Below, one piece after another: positions 34,688 to 42,556 of a DNA stretch of 64,000 nucleotides. This DNA comes from Streptomyces sp. 846.5. GTDB taxonomy: Bacteria; Actinomycetota; Actinomycetes; Streptomycetales; Streptomycetaceae. The notes under the pieces were generated by a model that had not been told where the DNA came from, made no database searches, and saw only the letters and a program-made list of their open reading frames with translations. Within the stretch, counting starts at the first letter, position 1. Each line of letters opens with the position of its first letter. The position numbers and the translations under genes were made by a program. Location: contig NZ_SOBN01000002.1 of NCBI RefSeq assembly GCF_004365705.1, positions 806,001 to 870,000 on the forward strand. Reading direction: 5' to 3'.

Positions 34688-35788
34688 CTACGCCCCGAGG
34701 TACGCCCCCAGGCCGACGGCGTCCGGGCCGTCCGCGTCGCTCTCGCCGAACAGCGTTCCGAGCACCAGCCCGGCCGCGCCCAGCGCGACCACGTGCTCGC
34801 CGGCGTCGGTGACGGTGATGTCGACCTGCTGCCAGCCGGGGTCGGGGAGCCGCTCGCGGACCACGCCGGAGACCCGGCTGCGGAACAGCTCCGGATCGGC
34901 GAGGACCGCGTCACCGCCGAGCACCACCTGGGCCAGGTCGAGCAGCCGGACCAGGTTGGCGACGCCCTCGCCTAGCAGTTGGGCTGCTCCGGCCGGGTCC
35001 CCGTCCGCCAGGGCGGCCCGGCACAGGGCCTCCAGGCAGCCGTTGTTCCCGCAGGCGCAGCGCGGCCCGCGCAGATCGAGCACCTGGTGGCCGAACTCCC
35101 CGGCGTTGGTGCGGGCCCCGCGCTGGACCCGGCCGCCGAGGACCAGCCCGGCGCCGAGCCCGTCACCCAGGTAGACGAAGGCCCGGTCGGCCGCGCCGGG
35201 GCGGCTGAGGACGCCGGCGGTGGTGTCCTTGTCCAGGAACACCGGCAGCCCCAACCGGGCGGCCAGTTCGGCGCGCAGTGGTATGCCGTTCCAGCCGGGG
35301 AGCCCGGTGACCTGGTGCAGTACCCCGGTGTGCTGGTCCAGCGGCCCCGGACAGGCGACGCCGACGCCCAGCACGAGCTCCCTGGGCAGCTTCGCGATCA
35401 GCGCCTCGATCTGCGCCGCGAGCATGTCCAGGGTCTGCTGGGGGGTGGCCCGCGAGGGGTCGAAGCGGGTGGTGGTGGCGTCGGCGATCCGGCCGGCCAG
35501 GTCGACCAGCACCAGCGTGCTGCCGTGCCGGTCCAGTTGGGCGCCGACGACCCAGCGCGCCTGCGGGACCAGCCGCAGCAGGGTGCGCGGCTTGCCCCCG
35601 GCGGAGGGGACCCGGCCGGAGGGGGCGATCAGTCCCTCCGCGGCCAGCCGCTGGACGATCTTGCTGATGGCCTGGGCGGTGAGGCCGGTGGCGAGGGCCA
35701 GCTCGACACGGCTGATCTCGTCCGCGGCGCGGATGCGCCCGAGGACGGCGGCGGTGTTGTGGTCGCGCAGCGCGGTGAGATTGGCCAT
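34688..35788 (-). CDS. ROK family transcriptional regulator
   Basis: A 366-residue repressor. The N-terminal winged helix-turn-helix (about 1-65) includes ISRVELALATGLTAQAISKIV. The ROK sugar-kinase-like domain follows, with GVACPGPLD, the zinc cysteine cluster CACGNNGCLEAL, and a C-terminal nucleotide-site remnant (VVALGAAGLVLGTLF). It is divergent from the Gfo/Idh oxidoreductase gene with only 56 bases between the starts, so it probably represses that operon and itself, with a sugar or sugar derivative as inducer. Confidence 0.93.
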   Translation of the reverse strand: MANLTALRDHNTAAVLGRIRAADEISRVELALATGLTAQAISKIVQRLAAEGLIAPSGRVPSAGGKPRTLLRLVPQARWVVGAQLDRHGSTLVLVDLAGRIADATTTRFDPSRATPQQTLDMLAAQIEALIAKLPRELVLGVGVACPGPLDQHTGVLHQVTGLPGWNGIPLRAELAARLGLPVFLDKDTTAGVLSRPGAADRAFVYLGDGLGAGLVLGGRVQRGARTNAGEFGHQVLDLRGPRCACGNNGCLEALCRAALADGDPAGAAQLLGEGVANLVRLLDLAQVVLGGDAVLADPELFRSRVSGVVRERLPDPGWQQVDITVTDAGEHVVALGAAGLVLGTLFGESDADGPDAVGLGAYLGA

Positions 35789-35808
35789 GACGTCATTATG
35801 CAGGCGAG

Positions 35809-35838
35809 TTGCGACTTAGTCCACACTGTTGCTTTACT
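35809..35838 (+). promoter_or_regulatory. Promoter of the Gfo/Idh-UPF0303 operon
   Basis: TTGCGA (35809-35814), an 18-base spacer and TTTACT (35833-35838). The -10 box ends 6 bases before the ATG, so the message would be leaderless or nearly so. The whole gap to the ROK gene is 56 bases, so a ROK operator must overlap this promoter. Confidence 0.5.
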
Positions 35839-35844
35839 GGAGCC

Positions 35845-36906
35845 ATGGCTGAATCTACTTCCTCCCCCGCCCTTCGCGTCGGGCTGGTCGGCTACGGGCT
35901 GGCCGGCTCCGTCTTCCACGCGCCCCTGATCAGCACGACCCCCGGAATGGAGCTCGCCGCCGTCGTCACCGGCAGTCCCGAGCGCCAGGCCCAGGTCCGC
36001 CAGGCCCACCCCGGCGCCGTGACCGTCGCCACCGTCGACGAGCTCTGGCCGCTCGATCTCGACCTGGTCGTCGTGGCCTCCCCCAACCGGACCCATGTGC
36101 CGACCGCCACCGCGGCGCTGGAGGCCGGTGTCGGCGTGGTCGTCGACAAGCCGCTGGCCGTCACCGCCGCCGACGGCGAGGCGTTGGCCGCGCTCGCCGA
36201 GCAGCGCGGGCTGCCGCTCAGCGTCTTCCAGAACCGCCGCTGGGACGGCGACTTCCTTACCGTCTCCGAGCTGGTCCGTTCGGGCCGGCTGGGCTCGGTG
36301 GGCCGGTTCGAGTCGCGCTTCGAGCGCTGGCGACCGCAGCTCAAGGGCGGCTGGCGGGAGTTGGGCGATCCGGCCGAGGGCGGCGGTCTGCTCTACGACC
36401 TGGGCAGCCACCTGGTGGACCAGGCGCTGACCCTGTTCGGCCCGGCCGTGGAGGTCTACGCCGAGGTCGACAGCCGCCGCGCGGGGTCGGACGCCGACGA
36501 CGACGTCTTCGTCGCCCTGCTGCACTCCGGCGGCGTCCGCTCGCATCTGTGGATGAGCGCCGTCGCCGCCGACATGGGCCCCCGGTTCCGGGTCCTGGGC
36601 AGCGAGGGCTCCTATGTCGTCGACGGTCTGGACGGCCAGGAGGCGGCGCTGCGCGAGGGCCGCACCCCCGCCGACGCCGACTGGGGCGTCACCCCGCCCG
36701 AGGAGTACGGCCGGCTGGGCGCCGGTGGTGCGACCGAGCCGTACCCCACCCGACCGGGGGCGTACCAGCAGTACTACGCGGGGATCGCGGAGGCGCTGCG
36801 CGGACGGGCGCCCGTGCCGGTGGAGCCGAGGGACGCGGTCGCGACACTCACCGTCATCGAGGCGGCCCGCCGCTCGGCGACCGAGCACCGGACGGTGACG
36901 CTGTGA
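35845..36906 (+). CDS. Gfo/Idh/MocA family NAD(P)-dependent oxidoreductase
   Basis: A 353-residue sugar or polyol dehydrogenase. The Rossmann motif VGLVGYGLAGSVFHAPLI opens the protein, with the conserved DLVVVASPNRTHVPTA near residue 75 and the catalytic Lys in VVVDKPLAVT (EKP-like motif, here DKP). GGLLYDLGSHLVDQAL near residue 190 is the substrate-site block with the catalytic Asp/His. It resembles YdgJ/scyllo-inositol dehydrogenase-type members. It is divergent from a ROK repressor and overlaps the next gene (GTGA), so the three form a regulated sugar-handling unit. Confidence 0.92.
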   Translation: MAESTSSPALRVGLVGYGLAGSVFHAPLISTTPGMELAAVVTGSPERQAQVRQAHPGAVTVATVDELWPLDLDLVVVASPNRTHVPTATAALEAGVGVVVDKPLAVTAADGEALAALAEQRGLPLSVFQNRRWDGDFLTVSELVRSGRLGSVGRFESRFERWRPQLKGGWRELGDPAEGGGLLYDLGSHLVDQALTLFGPAVEVYAEVDSRRAGSDADDDVFVALLHSGGVRSHLWMSAVAADMGPRFRVLGSEGSYVVDGLDGQEAALREGRTPADADWGVTPPEEYGRLGAGGATEPYPTRPGAYQQYYAGIAEALRGRAPVPVEPRDAVATLTVIEAARRSATEHRTVTL

Positions 36907-37388
36907 CGGCGCCGACGGCAGCGGCGGGGCCGACCACAGCCGAGCTGGAGGCCCAGGAGGCCCGGCTGCAACTGACCCGCTTCGACAACGACGACGCCTG
37001 GCGGCTCGGCTCGCTGTTGGTGCAGCTCTGCCGGGAGGGCGGCCATCCGGTCGCGATCGACATCCGCCGCGGCGAGCAGCAGCTGTTCCACTACGCCCTG
37101 CCCGGCAGCAGCGCCGACAACGACGCCTGGATCGAGCGCAAGATCCGGGTGGTGCGCCGCTACGGCGAGAGCTCCTACCTGGTCGGGCAGCGGTTCCGGG
37201 ACAGCGGCAGCAGCTTCGAGGAGAAGTCCCGGCTGGACCCGGACCGCTTCGCGGCGCACGGCGGCGCCTTCCCGCTGCGCGTCGTCGATGTCGGCGTGGT
37301 GGGAACCGTGGCCGTGTCGGGGCTTCCGCAGATCGCTGACCACCTGCTGGTCGTTGAAGCCCTGGAGCGCTTCCTCCAGGGCTCCTGA
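36903..37388 (+). CDS. UPF0303/heme-degrading-domain (GlcG/HbpS-like) protein
   Basis: A 161-residue cytoplasmic protein. GTG at 36903 overlaps the oxidoreductase stop. Features are LQLTRFDNDDAWRLGSLLV, PVAIDIRRGEQQLFHYAL, ADNDAWIERKIRVVRRYGES and the FAAHGGAFPLRV line. These are the UPF0303 pattern, a relative of HbpS that binds haem in streptomycetes. Actual role unknown; translational coupling to a sugar dehydrogenase suggests a linked metabolic or redox job rather than haem uptake. Confidence 0.85.
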   Translation: MTAPTAAAGPTTAELEAQEARLQLTRFDNDDAWRLGSLLVQLCREGGHPVAIDIRRGEQQLFHYALPGSSADNDAWIERKIRVVRRYGESSYLVGQRFRDSGSSFEEKSRLDPDRFAAHGGAFPLRVVDVGVVGTVAVSGLPQIADHLLVVEALERFLQGS

Positions 37389-37475
37389 CGCCGGGGCGGG
37401 CCGCGTACCGTGTACTGCGCGGTGATCTCGCCGTTGCGGATCGGACGCGGGCACTGCGGGACCTGGGGAGCGGGG

Positions 37476-38219
37476 ATGGCGGACACACGGCAGGTTACGG
37501 AGCACCGCGCGGTGCGCTGGCGTGCGGCGCCGCGGCAGCCGGAGGCGGCGGTTCTGCTGCTGCACGGCGGCCGGGAGAATGGGCTCGGCGCCCTGCGTGA
37601 GCACAATCTCGCCCGGCTACGGATGCGTCCGTTCCTCACGGCGGTCAAGCGCTCCGTTCGGCTCCATCCGGTGGCCGTCGGCGAGGTCGTCTACCGGCTG
37701 CGCGGCTGGAACGGGGAACGGGCCGACGCCGCGGTGGACGCCCTGGCGGCGCTGGGGCAGCTGAAGGCCGAGCTCGGCCCGGTCCCGGTGGTCCTGGTCG
37801 GCCATTCGATGGGCGGTCGTGCGGCGCTCTACGCGGCGGGCGAGCCGCAGGTCACCGGAGTGGTGGCGCTCGCTCCCTGGTGTGTGCCGGGCGATCCCTG
37901 GCGGCAGTTCCAGGGCAAGCGCCTGATCGTGCTGCACGATGTCTCCGACCGGGTCACCGATCCCGCCGCCTCCCGCGCCTTCGCAACGGCGGCCCGCGCC
38001 GCCGGTGCCGAGGCGTGCGGGTACCAGGTGCACGGCAGCGAGCACGGCATGCTCCGGCGGGCCGGGGACTGGCAGGCCGTCAGCACCCGGATGGTGCTGG
38101 GCCTGCTGGGCCAGAGCCCGTTCCCCGACGACGTGTCAGCCGCCCTGGCCCTGCGCGGCGAGGCCCCCGGCGGTCTCGACCTACGGCTGCCGCGCCGCCG
38201 GGAGCTCTCCGGAAGCTAG
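37476..38219 (+). CDS. Alpha/beta hydrolase
   Basis: A 247-residue hydrolase, ATG at 37476 after GGGGAGCGGGG. The oxyanion region is LLLHGGREN, the nucleophile elbow is GHSMGG (Ser), the acid is likely Asp in VSDRVTDP and the His in GSEHGML. No signal peptide. Substrate cannot be predicted. The TAG stop overlaps that of the convergent DUF1295 gene within the palindrome CTAG. Confidence 0.88.
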   Translation: MADTRQVTEHRAVRWRAAPRQPEAAVLLLHGGRENGLGALREHNLARLRMRPFLTAVKRSVRLHPVAVGEVVYRLRGWNGERADAAVDALAALGQLKAELGPVPVVLVGHSMGGRAALYAAGEPQVTGVVALAPWCVPGDPWRQFQGKRLIVLHDVSDRVTDPAASRAFATAARAAGAEACGYQVHGSEHGMLRRAGDWQAVSTRMVLGLLGQSPFPDDVSAALALRGEAPGGLDLRLPRRRELSGS

Positions 38220-39022
38220 CGGTCCTTCGGCGGCAGCGGGACGAAGCCGCTGGTTCGGGCGGCGTAGGCGGCATAGCCGGGCTTGGTGGAGTGCAACTGC
38301 CGCTCCAGCATCGGCTTGCCGCTGCCGTTCACCAGCAGATAGGTCATGACCAGCGGGGCGACCACGGTGGCCCAGCCGATCGGGGTGTCGGCCGCGAGCA
38401 GGAACAGGCCCCACCAGACGCAGGCCTCGCCGAAGTAGTTGGGGTGGCGGGTGTAGCGCCACAGGCCGGTGTCCAGGACCTGGCCGCTCCGTGCGGGGTC
38501 GGCCCGGAACCGGGTCAGCTGCCAGTCGCCGACGGCCTCGAAGCCGAGGCCGACCGCCCACAGTGCGGTGCCCGCCCAGGCCAGCGGCCCGGGCGGGTGC
38601 GGTACCAACAGCGCGACCTGGACCGGCAACGAGACCAGCCAGACCAGGGCCGCCTGCAGCAGGTAGACCATCCGCAGCGCATAGCGGTCGCGACGGCCCG
38701 GCGCGGCCTTGGCGAGCAGGCGTTCATAGCGCGGGTCCTCGGGGTGGCCCCGGCCGCGCCGCCAGATGTGCGCGGCCAGCCGCAGACCCCAGACCAGGAC
38801 CAGCAGCAGTGCCAGCAGCCGCCGTCCCGGGTCGCCGTGCCCGGCCGACAGGACGTACCCGGTCAGGGCCACCGCGCAGAAGCCCAGCCCCCAGGCCACG
38901 TCCACGACCCGGTGCAGACCGGAGCGCAGCCCGACGGCGAAGGCCGCCAGCAGCACCGCCAGCGCCGCGCCGAGGCAGGCCGCGAGCGAGACCAGCAGCG
39001 CCCCGCCGTCGACGCCGCTCAT
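38216..39022 (-). CDS. DUF1295 membrane protein (isoprenylcysteine methyltransferase/steroid-reductase-like)
   Basis: A 268-residue protein with about six membrane segments. The C-terminal signature VLDTGLWRYTRHPNYFGEA is the cofactor-binding motif of the ICMT and steroid 5-alpha-reductase-like group, to which DUF1295 belongs. It is the last gene of a four-gene operon with 4-base overlaps: flavoprotein, DUF1365, CFA-synthase-like, DUF1295. A reductase or methyltransferase acting on a modified fatty acyl chain is a reasonable inference. Confidence 0.9.
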   Translation of the reverse strand: MSGVDGGALLVSLAACLGAALAVLLAAFAVGLRSGLHRVVDVAWGLGFCAVALTGYVLSAGHGDPGRRLLALLLVLVWGLRLAAHIWRRGRGHPEDPRYERLLAKAAPGRRDRYALRMVYLLQAALVWLVSLPVQVALLVPHPPGPLAWAGTALWAVGLGFEAVGDWQLTRFRADPARSGQVLDTGLWRYTRHPNYFGEACVWWGLFLLAADTPIGWATVVAPLVMTYLLVNGSGKPMLERQLHSTKPGYAAYAARTSGFVPLPPKDR

Positions 39023-40329
39023 CGCGGGTCGCCGTCCCGGGTCAGCAGCAGTTGCTGGACGTCGAGGTAGCCGCTGCGGAAGCCCGCCTCGGAGTAGGCG
39101 AGGTAGAGCGTCCACATCCGCTGGAACACACTGTCGAAGCCCAGCGCGGCGACCTCGTCGGCGCGGGCGGTGAAGCGCTCGCGCCACAGCCGCAGCGTCT
39201 CGGCGTAGTGGATCCCATAGCCATGACGTTCGGTCAGCCTGAGGCCGGTGTGCCGGTCCAGGGTGGTACGTACCGCCTCCACCGAGGGCAGCAGGCCGCC
39301 GGGGAAGATGTACTTCTGGATCCAGGTGAAGGTGCGCAGGCTGGCGAGCATCCGGTCGTGCGGCATGGTGATGGCCTGCAGCACGATCCGGCCGCCGGGG
39401 GCGAGCACCCGGTCCAGGGTGGCGAAGTAGACCGGCCAGTAGTCCGGTCCGACGGCCTCGACCATCTCCACGCTGAGCACGGCGTCGTACTGTCCGGTCA
39501 CGGAGCGGTAGTCGCACAGCCGCACCTCGACCTGCCCGGCCAGACCGGCGGCGGCGATCCGCCGTTCGGCCAGCTGTTTCTGCTCCTCGGAGAGGGTGAG
39601 GGTGACCACCTCCGCGCCCCGGGCCGCCGCGCGCAGGGCCAGCTCGCCCCAGCCGGTGCCGATCTCCAGCACCCGGGTGCCGTAGCGGACCCCGGCCAGG
39701 TCGAGCAGGCGGTCGATCTTCCGGTGCTGAGCAGGTACGAGCAGCTCCCAGGAGGCCCTGGGCGCCCCGTCGGCGCCGGTCGCGAACAGTGCGGAGGAGT
39801 ACGTCATGGTGGGGTCCAGGAACAGCGCGAACAGCTCGTTGGACAGGTCGTAGTGCGCCTGGATGTTGCGCCGTGCGTTCTCCGGGGTGCCGAGCTGCTC
39901 GGCCGGCCGGCGCGGGGTGAACCAGCGCCGCAGCCACTGCAGTCGGGGCGGGACCAGGGTGCCCGGGGAGGCGGCGAGCGCGGTGAGCAGCGCGACCAGA
40001 TCGGGCGAGTCCCACTCGCCGGCCTGGTAGGACTCGCCGAAGCCGATCAGGCCGCCGCTGCCGATCCGGTGGAAGAAGTCGTCGGGCGCCTCCAGCCGAA
40101 GCACCGGTGCGCCTGGCGGGGGCGTCCCGTTGAGCAGCCGTCCGTCGGGCAGTTCGACGCGCAGGCCCACCCGCCGGGCGACCCGGCGCAGCAGCAGTTC
40201 GGCGACGCGGGCGCGCAGCGGAGAGGCGGGGACGGTGGCGATGTCGGGCCAGCGCCGGGGGTCCGCGCCCCGACGCTGGTGCCACCGGGGCGCGCTGCCG
40301 TTGCGGTCGGCCGTGGACGGCTGGGTCAT
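39019..40329 (-). CDS. Cyclopropane-fatty-acyl-phospholipid synthase family methyltransferase
   Basis: A 436-residue SAM-dependent enzyme acting on unsaturated acyl chains. The N-terminal domain (about 1-135) is followed by ARRNIQAHYDLSNELFALFL, the SAM loop VLEIGTGWGELAL, VEMVEAVGPDYWPVYF and QKYIFPGGLLPS, all family landmarks. It overlaps the genes on both sides by ATGA. Because it lies with an amine-oxidase-like flavoprotein and DUF1365/DUF1295 proteins, the product may be something other than a simple cyclopropane, such as a methylated or furan-type fatty acid. Confidence 0.93.
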   Translation of the reverse strand: MTQPSTADRNGSAPRWHQRRGADPRRWPDIATVPASPLRARVAELLLRRVARRVGLRVELPDGRLLNGTPPPGAPVLRLEAPDDFFHRIGSGGLIGFGESYQAGEWDSPDLVALLTALAASPGTLVPPRLQWLRRWFTPRRPAEQLGTPENARRNIQAHYDLSNELFALFLDPTMTYSSALFATGADGAPRASWELLVPAQHRKIDRLLDLAGVRYGTRVLEIGTGWGELALRAAARGAEVVTLTLSEEQKQLAERRIAAAGLAGQVEVRLCDYRSVTGQYDAVLSVEMVEAVGPDYWPVYFATLDRVLAPGGRIVLQAITMPHDRMLASLRTFTWIQKYIFPGGLLPSVEAVRTTLDRHTGLRLTERHGYGIHYAETLRLWRERFTARADEVAALGFDSVFQRMWTLYLAYSEAGFRSGYLDVQQLLLTRDGDPR

Positions 40330-41078
40330 GGTGCCGAGACTCCTTGCTGACGGGGGTGTCGGGGTCGGGGCTGGACAGGCAGGCCGCGCAGGTAGAGCCG
40401 GATGCCCTGGAGCCGGATGTGGGCGGAGACGGCGAGGGTGGGCAGCGGGTGCCGCAGGGCCGCGCGCAGCAGTGCGGCGGATCCGGCCGGCTCACGGCTG
40501 CCCCGGACGGTGGCGGTGAAGGGCCGCCCGTTCGGGTGGTCCAGGTGCATGGACAGCTTCAACTGCTCCCCGGGAAGCGGCAGCGCCATCCGGTAGCGTC
40601 CCTCGACGCCGAAGAACGGGGAGACGTAGAACTCCTTCCCGACCTCCGCCCGGCCCTCGTCGTCGGTCCGCAGCAGGTAGCAGTGGCGCTCGCCGTAGGT
40701 GTTGCAGACTTCGGCGACAGTGCACACCGGCGTCCCCCGGTCGTCGTGGCACCAGTAGAGCGTGAGCGGATTGAACACATGGCCGAGGCAGCGCGCCTGA
40801 GTCAGCATCAGCACCTGGCCGCCGTTCAGGTCCACGCCGTTGGCGGCCAGATAGGTGTCGAGGTTGCCGCGCAGCGTCCCCCGGGGGTCGCCGAGGTGGT
40901 CGCGGGCCTCGAAGCGGGCCAGCGGGCGCAGCAGCGCGGGAAGCCGGGGCAGCCGGTCCAGGTCGACCAGCCACAGGTAGGTGCTGTGGTGGAAGGCTCG
41001 GCGCAGCGGCGCGGTGCGGACGTGGGTGATCCGGCAGTCGTAGAGCGCGGCTCCCCAGCGGCCGTCCGACCTGCTCAT
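40326..41078 (-). CDS. DUF1365 family protein
   Basis: A 250-residue soluble protein. Family lines are ALYDCRITHVRTAPLRRAFHHSTYLW at the start (long run shortened in meaning: an N-terminal block with two His), LGHVFNPLTLYWCHD and YVSPFFGVEGRY. No catalytic residues are established. Members almost always sit with CFA-synthase-like and flavin amine-oxidase genes, as here, where 4-base overlaps join all four genes. Confidence 0.92.
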   Translation of the reverse strand: MSRSDGRWGAALYDCRITHVRTAPLRRAFHHSTYLWLVDLDRLPRLPALLRPLARFEARDHLGDPRGTLRGNLDTYLAANGVDLNGGQVLMLTQARCLGHVFNPLTLYWCHDDRGTPVCTVAEVCNTYGERHCYLLRTDDEGRAEVGKEFYVSPFFGVEGRYRMALPLPGEQLKLSMHLDHPNGRPFTATVRGSREPAGSAALLRAALRHPLPTLAVSAHIRLQGIRLYLRGLPVQPRPRHPRQQGVSAP

Positions 41079-42415
41079 ACCCGCACCACCCCGGCCAGCG
41101 CCCGGGCCGCCTCGACGCCGGAGCGGCAGCCGTCCTCGTGGAAGCCCCAGCCGTGGTAGGCCCCGGCGTAGGCGGTCCGGCCGGTGCTCAGCGCGGGCAG
41201 GCGCTGCTGCGCGGCGCGCGATTCTCGGGTGTAGAGGGGGTGCTCGTACACCGTGCGGGAGACGACGTGCTCCTCGGCGATCGGGTGCTCCGGGTCCTCG
41301 TTGAGGGTGACCAGGTAGTCCTCGGGGGTGTCCAGGCGCAGCAGCCGGTTCAGGTGGTAGGTGACCCGGACCTGGTCGGAGCGGTCCACGCAGGAGGCCA
41401 TCTGGTAGTTCCAGGAGGCCCGGGCCCGGTGGGCGCGCGGCAGCAGCGAGGGGTCGCGGTGCAGCACGGTCGGGTTGTAGGAGTAGCCGAACGCGCCCAG
41501 CACCGCGCGCTCCTCGTCGCTGGGGTCGGCCAGCAGCCGCAGCGCCTGGTCGGGGTGGGTGGCCAGGACCACGCCGTCGTACTCGGCGGGCGGCCGGTCC
41601 GCGGCGGCGATCACCACCCCGTCGCTGTGGCGCCGGACGGCGCGCACCGGCGCCTGGGTGTGGACGGCGGCGAGCCTGGCGGCGATGCGTTCGACATAGG
41701 TGCGGGAGCCGCCGCTGACGGTGCGCCAGGTGGGCGACCCGGTGACGGAGAGCAGGCCGTGGTTGTCCAGGAAGGCGAACAGGTAGCGGGCCGGGTACTC
41801 GCGGGCCAGGTCGGGTGCGCAGGACCAGACCGCGGCCACCAGCGGCGTCATGAAGTGGGCGGAGAAGTAGGGCGAGAAGCCGCCCCGCTGCAGGAACTGG
41901 CGCAGGGTCAGTTCGTCGGCGGCCGGGTCGGACGAGGCCAGCAGCCGTCGGGCGAGCCGGTGGAAGCGCGGGACGGCGGCGAGCATCCGCAGGTAGCGCG
42001 GCCGGGCCAGCGAGTCGGCCTGGGCCAGCAGCCCGCTCGGGCCCCGGGCGCCGGCGTACTCCAGGCCGCAGCTGAGGCAGCGCACCGACATGCTCATCTC
42101 GGAGTCCTGGGTGGGTATCCCGAGTTCGCCGAAGAGGCGGATCAGATGGGGGTAGGTGCGTTCGTTGTGCACCAGGAAGGCGGTGTCCAGGGCCAGGTCG
42201 GAGCCGTCGGCGGCGCGGATGTCCTGGGTGTGGGCGTGGCCGCCGAGGCGGGTGTCGGCCTCGTAGAGGGTGACCCGCGCGCCGCCGCGGGTCAGTTCGT
42301 AGGCGGCGGTGAGACCGGCGACACCGCTGCCGACCACGGCGATCCGGCGACCGCCTGCGGCTCCGTGCCCTGTCGGGTGCCCTGCCGGCGCGCCCAGTCC
42401 GACGTTCTCCGTCAT
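41075..42415 (-). CDS. NAD(P)/FAD-dependent amine-oxidase-like oxidoreductase
   Basis: A 446-residue flavoprotein. The dinucleotide motif is IAVVGSGVAGLTAAYEL, then TLYEADTRLGGHAHT; the C-terminal FAD-contact block is AYAGAYHGWGFHEDGC. ATG at 42415 (MTENVG) is preferred to an upstream start. It is the first gene of the CFA-like operon. By position and similarity it may desaturate or oxidise an acyl chain before or after methyl transfer; in some proteobacterial clusters such flavoproteins take part in furan fatty acid synthesis (from memory, not checked). Confidence 0.92.
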   Translation of the reverse strand: MTENVGLGAPAGHPTGHGAAGGRRIAVVGSGVAGLTAAYELTRGGARVTLYEADTRLGGHAHTQDIRAADGSDLALDTAFLVHNERTYPHLIRLFGELGIPTQDSEMSMSVRCLSCGLEYAGARGPSGLLAQADSLARPRYLRMLAAVPRFHRLARRLLASSDPAADELTLRQFLQRGGFSPYFSAHFMTPLVAAVWSCAPDLAREYPARYLFAFLDNHGLLSVTGSPTWRTVSGGSRTYVERIAARLAAVHTQAPVRAVRRHSDGVVIAAADRPPAEYDGVVLATHPDQALRLLADPSDEERAVLGAFGYSYNPTVLHRDPSLLPRAHRARASWNYQMASCVDRSDQVRVTYHLNRLLRLDTPEDYLVTLNEDPEHPIAEEHVVSRTVYEHPLYTRESRAAQQRLPALSTGRTAYAGAYHGWGFHEDGCRSGVEAARALAGVVRV

Positions 42416-42538
42416 ACCCGCACATCCCCGCACTCCGGGCGGGCGGCGTGTGCACCGCCCGCGGACTCGTCCCCCCGCGCGAGTGATTCGGTGCCGTCGG
42501 AGGTACGGATTGGTCCGGATGGGAATCGATGTGGCGGA

Positions 42539-42555
42539 CCGCGGACCAACCGCGG
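42539..42555. terminator. Short hairpin after the protease gene
   Basis: CCGCGG-ACCAA-CCGCGG, a 6-base-pair stem directly after the stop of the minus-strand lipoprotein protease gene. Weak on length, supported by position. Confidence 0.35.
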
Positions 42556-42556
42556 A

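Noticed and set aside
34640..34688. An encapsulin cargo system with the DyP peroxidase
   Set aside because: No encapsulin gene is adjacent and the peroxidase tail lacks the usual targeting peptide.
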